Positions 6,104 through 8,005 of a stretch of DNA of 8,005 nucleotides are shown here, piece by piece. Source of the stretch: Oligoflexia bacterium (GTDB lineage: Bacteria; Bdellovibrionota; UBA1018); the NCBI GenBank assembly GCA_025352185.1, contig JANXTV010000534.1:1-8005 (forward strand). Reading direction: 5' to 3'. The notes below the pieces were generated by a model. The model saw only the letters and a program-made list of their open reading frames with translations, did not search any database and was not told the DNA's origin. Position 1 is the stretch's first letter, and every line of letters begins with the position of its first letter. The position numbers were made by a program, and so were the translations under genes.

Positions 6104-6154
6104 CGAAGGTCCGGATGACTCTTCCCGAGTCGTTCGGGCCTTCGTTCTTTTTAT
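6104..6154 (+). terminator. Strong intrinsic terminator of the Cys/His protein gene
   Basis: An 18-bp stem pairs 6104-6121 with 6127-6144 around the loop TTCCC, followed by TTCTTTTTAT. All positions pair in plus-strand RNA, three as G-U wobbles; in minus-strand RNA those three become C-A mismatches and no T-run follows. It is therefore directed at plus-strand transcription and shields the convergent rph gene. No equally good terminator for rph was seen. Confidence 0.88.
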
Positions 6155-6170
6155 CTCCGGGTACCGGACA

Positions 6171-6899
6171 CTATCCGTGTTTCGCGATCAACTCGTGTTG
6201 GATCTGGCGGATTTTTTCGAGGGCGTTCACCGCGGAATCGGTCATTTTTGTCATTTCCTCGCGGGAAAACGAAGAATGTTCACCGGTACCTTGGATTTCC
6301 ACGAATCCTCCTTTACCGGTCATCACGAAGTTCATATCGACGTCGCAGCTCGAATCTTCTTCATAATCGAGATCCGCGAGCACTCCACCCGATTTCATCC
6401 CGATGGAAATTGCGGCGACGGTATCGGTAAAAGTAGAAAGCGGAATTTTCCCTTCCTTCGCGAGTCGTCCGATCGCGATGCGAAGCGCGAGGCAGGCTCC
6501 CGTAATCGAAGTCGTGCGGGTACCGCCATCTGCCTGAATGACGTCACAATCGAGAATCACCTGGCGCTCGCCGAGAGCTTTTAAATCGATACAACTCCGT
6601 AGGGCTCGTCCGATTAAACGCTGAATTTCCTGCGTGCGGCCGGAGACTTTTTCCCGGTCCCGTTTCGACCGCGTGTGCGTCGAGCGGGGGAGCATCGAAT
6701 ATTCAGCCGTAATCCATCCCTGTCCCTTTCCCTTCAGCCACGACGGGACCGATTCCTCGATCGTCGCGGTGCAGAGAACGTGGGTATTTCCCGCGCGAAT
6801 CAGTACGGAACCTTCAGCATAGCGGGTAAATCCCACTTCGAAGGAAAGGGGGCGGATGTCGGCGGAAGTACGGTTAAAGGAGCGAGTGGTTTGCGTCAT
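6171..6899 (-). CDS. rph: Ribonuclease PH
   Basis: A phosphate-dependent 3'-to-5' exoribonuclease that trims the 3' ends of tRNA precursors and other structured RNAs, releasing nucleoside diphosphates; the enzyme is a hexamer of dimers in the cytoplasm. The 242 residues match the usual ~238 and align throughout with E. coli RNase PH from memory. Visible motifs are AEGSVL (28-33), GQGWITAEYSMLPRSTHTR (59-77), GRTQEIQRLIGRAL (87-100) with Arg88, LDCDVIQADGGTR (116-128) with the phosphate-binding GTR at 126-128, and the metal-binding acids of YEEDSS and DVDMN (Asp182, Asp188). EIQGTGE (201-207) is also typical. The chosen start (MTQTTRS) has GAAAG five bases upstream and fits family N-termini; an in-frame ATG at 6917 would add six residues without a ribosome site. 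It is transcribed divergently from nadC and converges on the Cys/His protein gene. No sign of truncation. Confidence 0.97.
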   Translation of the reverse strand: MTQTTRSFNRTSADIRPLSFEVGFTRYAEGSVLIRAGNTHVLCTATIEESVPSWLKGKGQGWITAEYSMLPRSTHTRSKRDREKVSGRTQEIQRLIGRALRSCIDLKALGERQVILDCDVIQADGGTRTTSITGACLALRIAIGRLAKEGKIPLSTFTDTVAAISIGMKSGGVLADLDYEEDSSCDVDMNFVMTGKGGFVEIQGTGEHSSFSREEMTKMTDSAVNALEKIRQIQHELIAKHG

Positions 6900-6953
6900 G
6901 TTTCTTTCGACTAGCATGTTTTTATGAGACGAGAAAGGTAAGGAAACGATGGG

Positions 6954-7841
6954 ATGCAGCCTCTGATTTTTAAGGAAATGAAGGATCTCCTCCTTCGCGG
7001 GTTAGTAGACGACGGTTACGCGCTCGACTGGACCTCGCTCGGAGTATCGAAGGGCGATAAGACGGTGAAGGCCGAGATCATCGCGAAAGCCGACGGAATC
7101 TTTTTCGGAGCCGCGCTCGCGAGAGTGGCCGAATCGATCTCCAGTGAAATGGGACTTCCTTTCGAAATGAAAGCCCTGCTCGAAGACGGCGCGCGAGTTC
7201 ATTCGAAGGACCCGGTGTTTGAAATAAAAGGTTCCGCGATCGGTATTCTCACTCTCGAACGACCGATGTTAAATCTCGCGAGCTATTTCGGGGGAATCGC
7301 GACCCGCACCCGCGGCCTTGTCGACCGCGTCGAAGCCGAGTGGAAGAATAAGAAATATCCGGGGAAGCCCCCGCGCGTGACCTCGACCCGAAAAATTCTT
7401 CCGCACTACCGGGACGGCGCGATCGCGGCGGTATTGGCCGGCGGCGGACACCCGCACCGCGTGAATCTCGCGGGCGGCGTGCTCATTAAGGAAAACCATA
7501 TCGCCGCGGCGGGAAGTATTCGTGCGGCCGTAGCCGGGATCCGGGCGATTGCGCCCCACGGATTAAAAGTCGAAGTCGAGGTGAGAAATCTTCTCGAACT
7601 GAAGGAAGCACTTACCGAACGGGTCGAAGTCGTGATGTTCGATAACTTCGCGCCCGGCGATGTCCTTAAGGCCGTGAAAGTCGTTGAAGGCGTCGGGCAC
7701 GCCACCCTCGTCGAATGTTCCGGGGGTATTTCGGAAGAGTCGATCGCCGAGTATACGCTGCCGGGAGTCCACCTCCTTTCGGTCGGCGGTCTGACCCATT
7801 CGGTTACGGCGCTCGATCTTTCCCTTTTAATTAAAAAATAA
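6954..7841 (+). CDS. nadC: Nicotinate-nucleotide pyrophosphorylase, carboxylating (quinolinate phosphoribosyltransferase)
   Basis: Converts quinolinate and PRPP to nicotinate mononucleotide, CO2 and pyrophosphate, the third step of de novo NAD synthesis, in the cytoplasm. Length 295 is normal (~297). The N-terminal domain (1 to about 110) carries DWTS (25-28), GIFFGAAL (48-55) and LTLERPMLNLASYFGGIATRT (from 99), with Arg103 a likely substrate contact. The barrel domain has TRK (145-147), GGGHPHR (163-169), LIKENHIAAAGSI (177-189, Lys179), VEVEV (206-210), MFDN (228-231, Asp230), SGGI (256-259) and SVGGLTHSV (276-284). Two oddities: the usual DTRKTTPGLR reads STRKILPHYR, and a Lys/Pro-rich stretch (130-140) just before it looks longer than usual. 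The start at 6954 has AAGGA about 9 bases upstream. birA begins directly after the stop. No NAD-responsive operator could be recognised in the short upstream gap. Confidence 0.95.
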   Translation: MQPLIFKEMKDLLLRGLVDDGYALDWTSLGVSKGDKTVKAEIIAKADGIFFGAALARVAESISSEMGLPFEMKALLEDGARVHSKDPVFEIKGSAIGILTLERPMLNLASYFGGIATRTRGLVDRVEAEWKNKKYPGKPPRVTSTRKILPHYRDGAIAAVLAGGGHPHRVNLAGGVLIKENHIAAAGSIRAAVAGIRAIAPHGLKVEVEVRNLLELKEALTERVEVVMFDNFAPGDVLKAVKVVEGVGHATLVECSGGISEESIAEYTLPGVHLLSVGGLTHSVTALDLSLLIKK

Positions 7842-8005
7842 ATGGAAACGAATTCCGAACCACTCGCCCGAAACGTCGTCGTGAACGAACTCGGATCAAC
7901 GAACGATTATGCACGGAAACTGGGAGACGCGGGCGTTCCCCACGGGACCTGGATTTCCACGCGGATCCAGACCGCAGGGCGGGGAAGACTCGGTCGCCAG
8001 TGGAG
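7842..8005 (+). CDS. birA: Biotin-protein ligase, N-terminal part (runs off the window)
   Basis: Attaches biotin to the carrier subunit of acetyl-CoA carboxylase through biotinyl-AMP. The first 54 residues are visible. They enter the catalytic domain almost at once: ELGSTNDYA (16-24) matches the family STN motif, and QTAGRGRLGRQW (43-54) is the biotin/ATP-binding GRGR loop. No helix-turn-helix domain precedes it, so this is a monofunctional ligase and not a BirA-type repressor. The ATG follows the nadC stop with no spacer and in the same frame, and no Shine-Dalgarno sequence is evident (AATTAAAAAATAA), which suggests translational coupling to nadC. The 3' end lies beyond base 8005. The product call rests on two strong motifs; completeness cannot be judged. 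Confidence 0.92.
   Translation, partial: METNSEPLARNVVVNELGSTNDYARKLGDAGVPHGTWISTRIQTAGRGRLGRQW

Noticed and set aside
6156..6168. TCCGG/CCGGA hairpin after the rph stop as its terminator
   Set aside because: The stem is five pairs and the minus strand continues with an A-rich, not T-rich, tract.
6177..6584. A 135-codon plus-strand reading frame opposite rph
   Set aside because: It is the complement of clearly conserved RNase PH sequence and has no recognisable motif.
1..8005. CRISPR array, insertion sequence, phage or toxin-antitoxin signatures
   Set aside because: No regularly spaced repeats, terminal inverted repeats with a transposase, or recognisable mobile-element genes were found on either strand.

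Overview
The window looks like ordinary chromosome from a Gram-negative bacterium, with roughly balanced base composition by eye. RNase J and RNase PH occur together, two adjacent proteins carry Sec signal peptides, and there is a small Cys/His protein. That mix fits the Bdellovibrionota/Deltaproteobacteria-like lineages best, but the taxonomic call is inference with modest confidence. There are no transposases, phage genes, CRISPR arrays, tRNA or rRNA genes.

Layout. (1) Bases 1-867, plus strand: 3' part of a PAS-containing sensor histidine kinase. (2) 868-1140: a non-coding gap with several small hairpins, ending in a strong intrinsic terminator (1066-1100) only 40 bases before the next gene. 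(3) 1141-3502, plus: uridine kinase (udk) then RNase J (rnj), 43 bases apart, a likely operon. (4) 3535-3569: a hairpin terminator between convergent genes, better paired on the minus strand. (5) 3594-5519, minus: a small secreted protein of unknown function (5049-5519) followed by a secreted zinc carboxypeptidase of family M14 (3594-4916). (6) 5520-5810: divergent non-coding region. (7) 5829-6059, plus: a 76-residue putative zinc-knuckle protein with its own strong terminator (6104-6154). (8) 6171-6899, minus: RNase PH. (9) 6954-8005, plus, divergent from RNase PH: nadC, followed with no spacer by the start of a biotin-protein ligase gene (birA) that runs off the window.

How the genes relate. 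RNase J and RNase PH both process or degrade RNA. Uridine kinase returns uridine and cytidine to the nucleotide pool, so udk-rnj could couple RNA turnover to pyrimidine salvage (inference). The two secreted minus-strand products could act together outside the cytoplasm, but nothing in the sequence proves it. nadC-birA is a cofactor pair (NAD synthesis and biotin attachment), probably translationally coupled.

No clear new multi-gene system is visible. The best leads are the structured gap before udk, the small Cys/His protein with its hairpin-rich 3' end, the secreted two-cysteine protein beside the carboxypeptidase, and the in-frame single-stop junction between nadC and birA.
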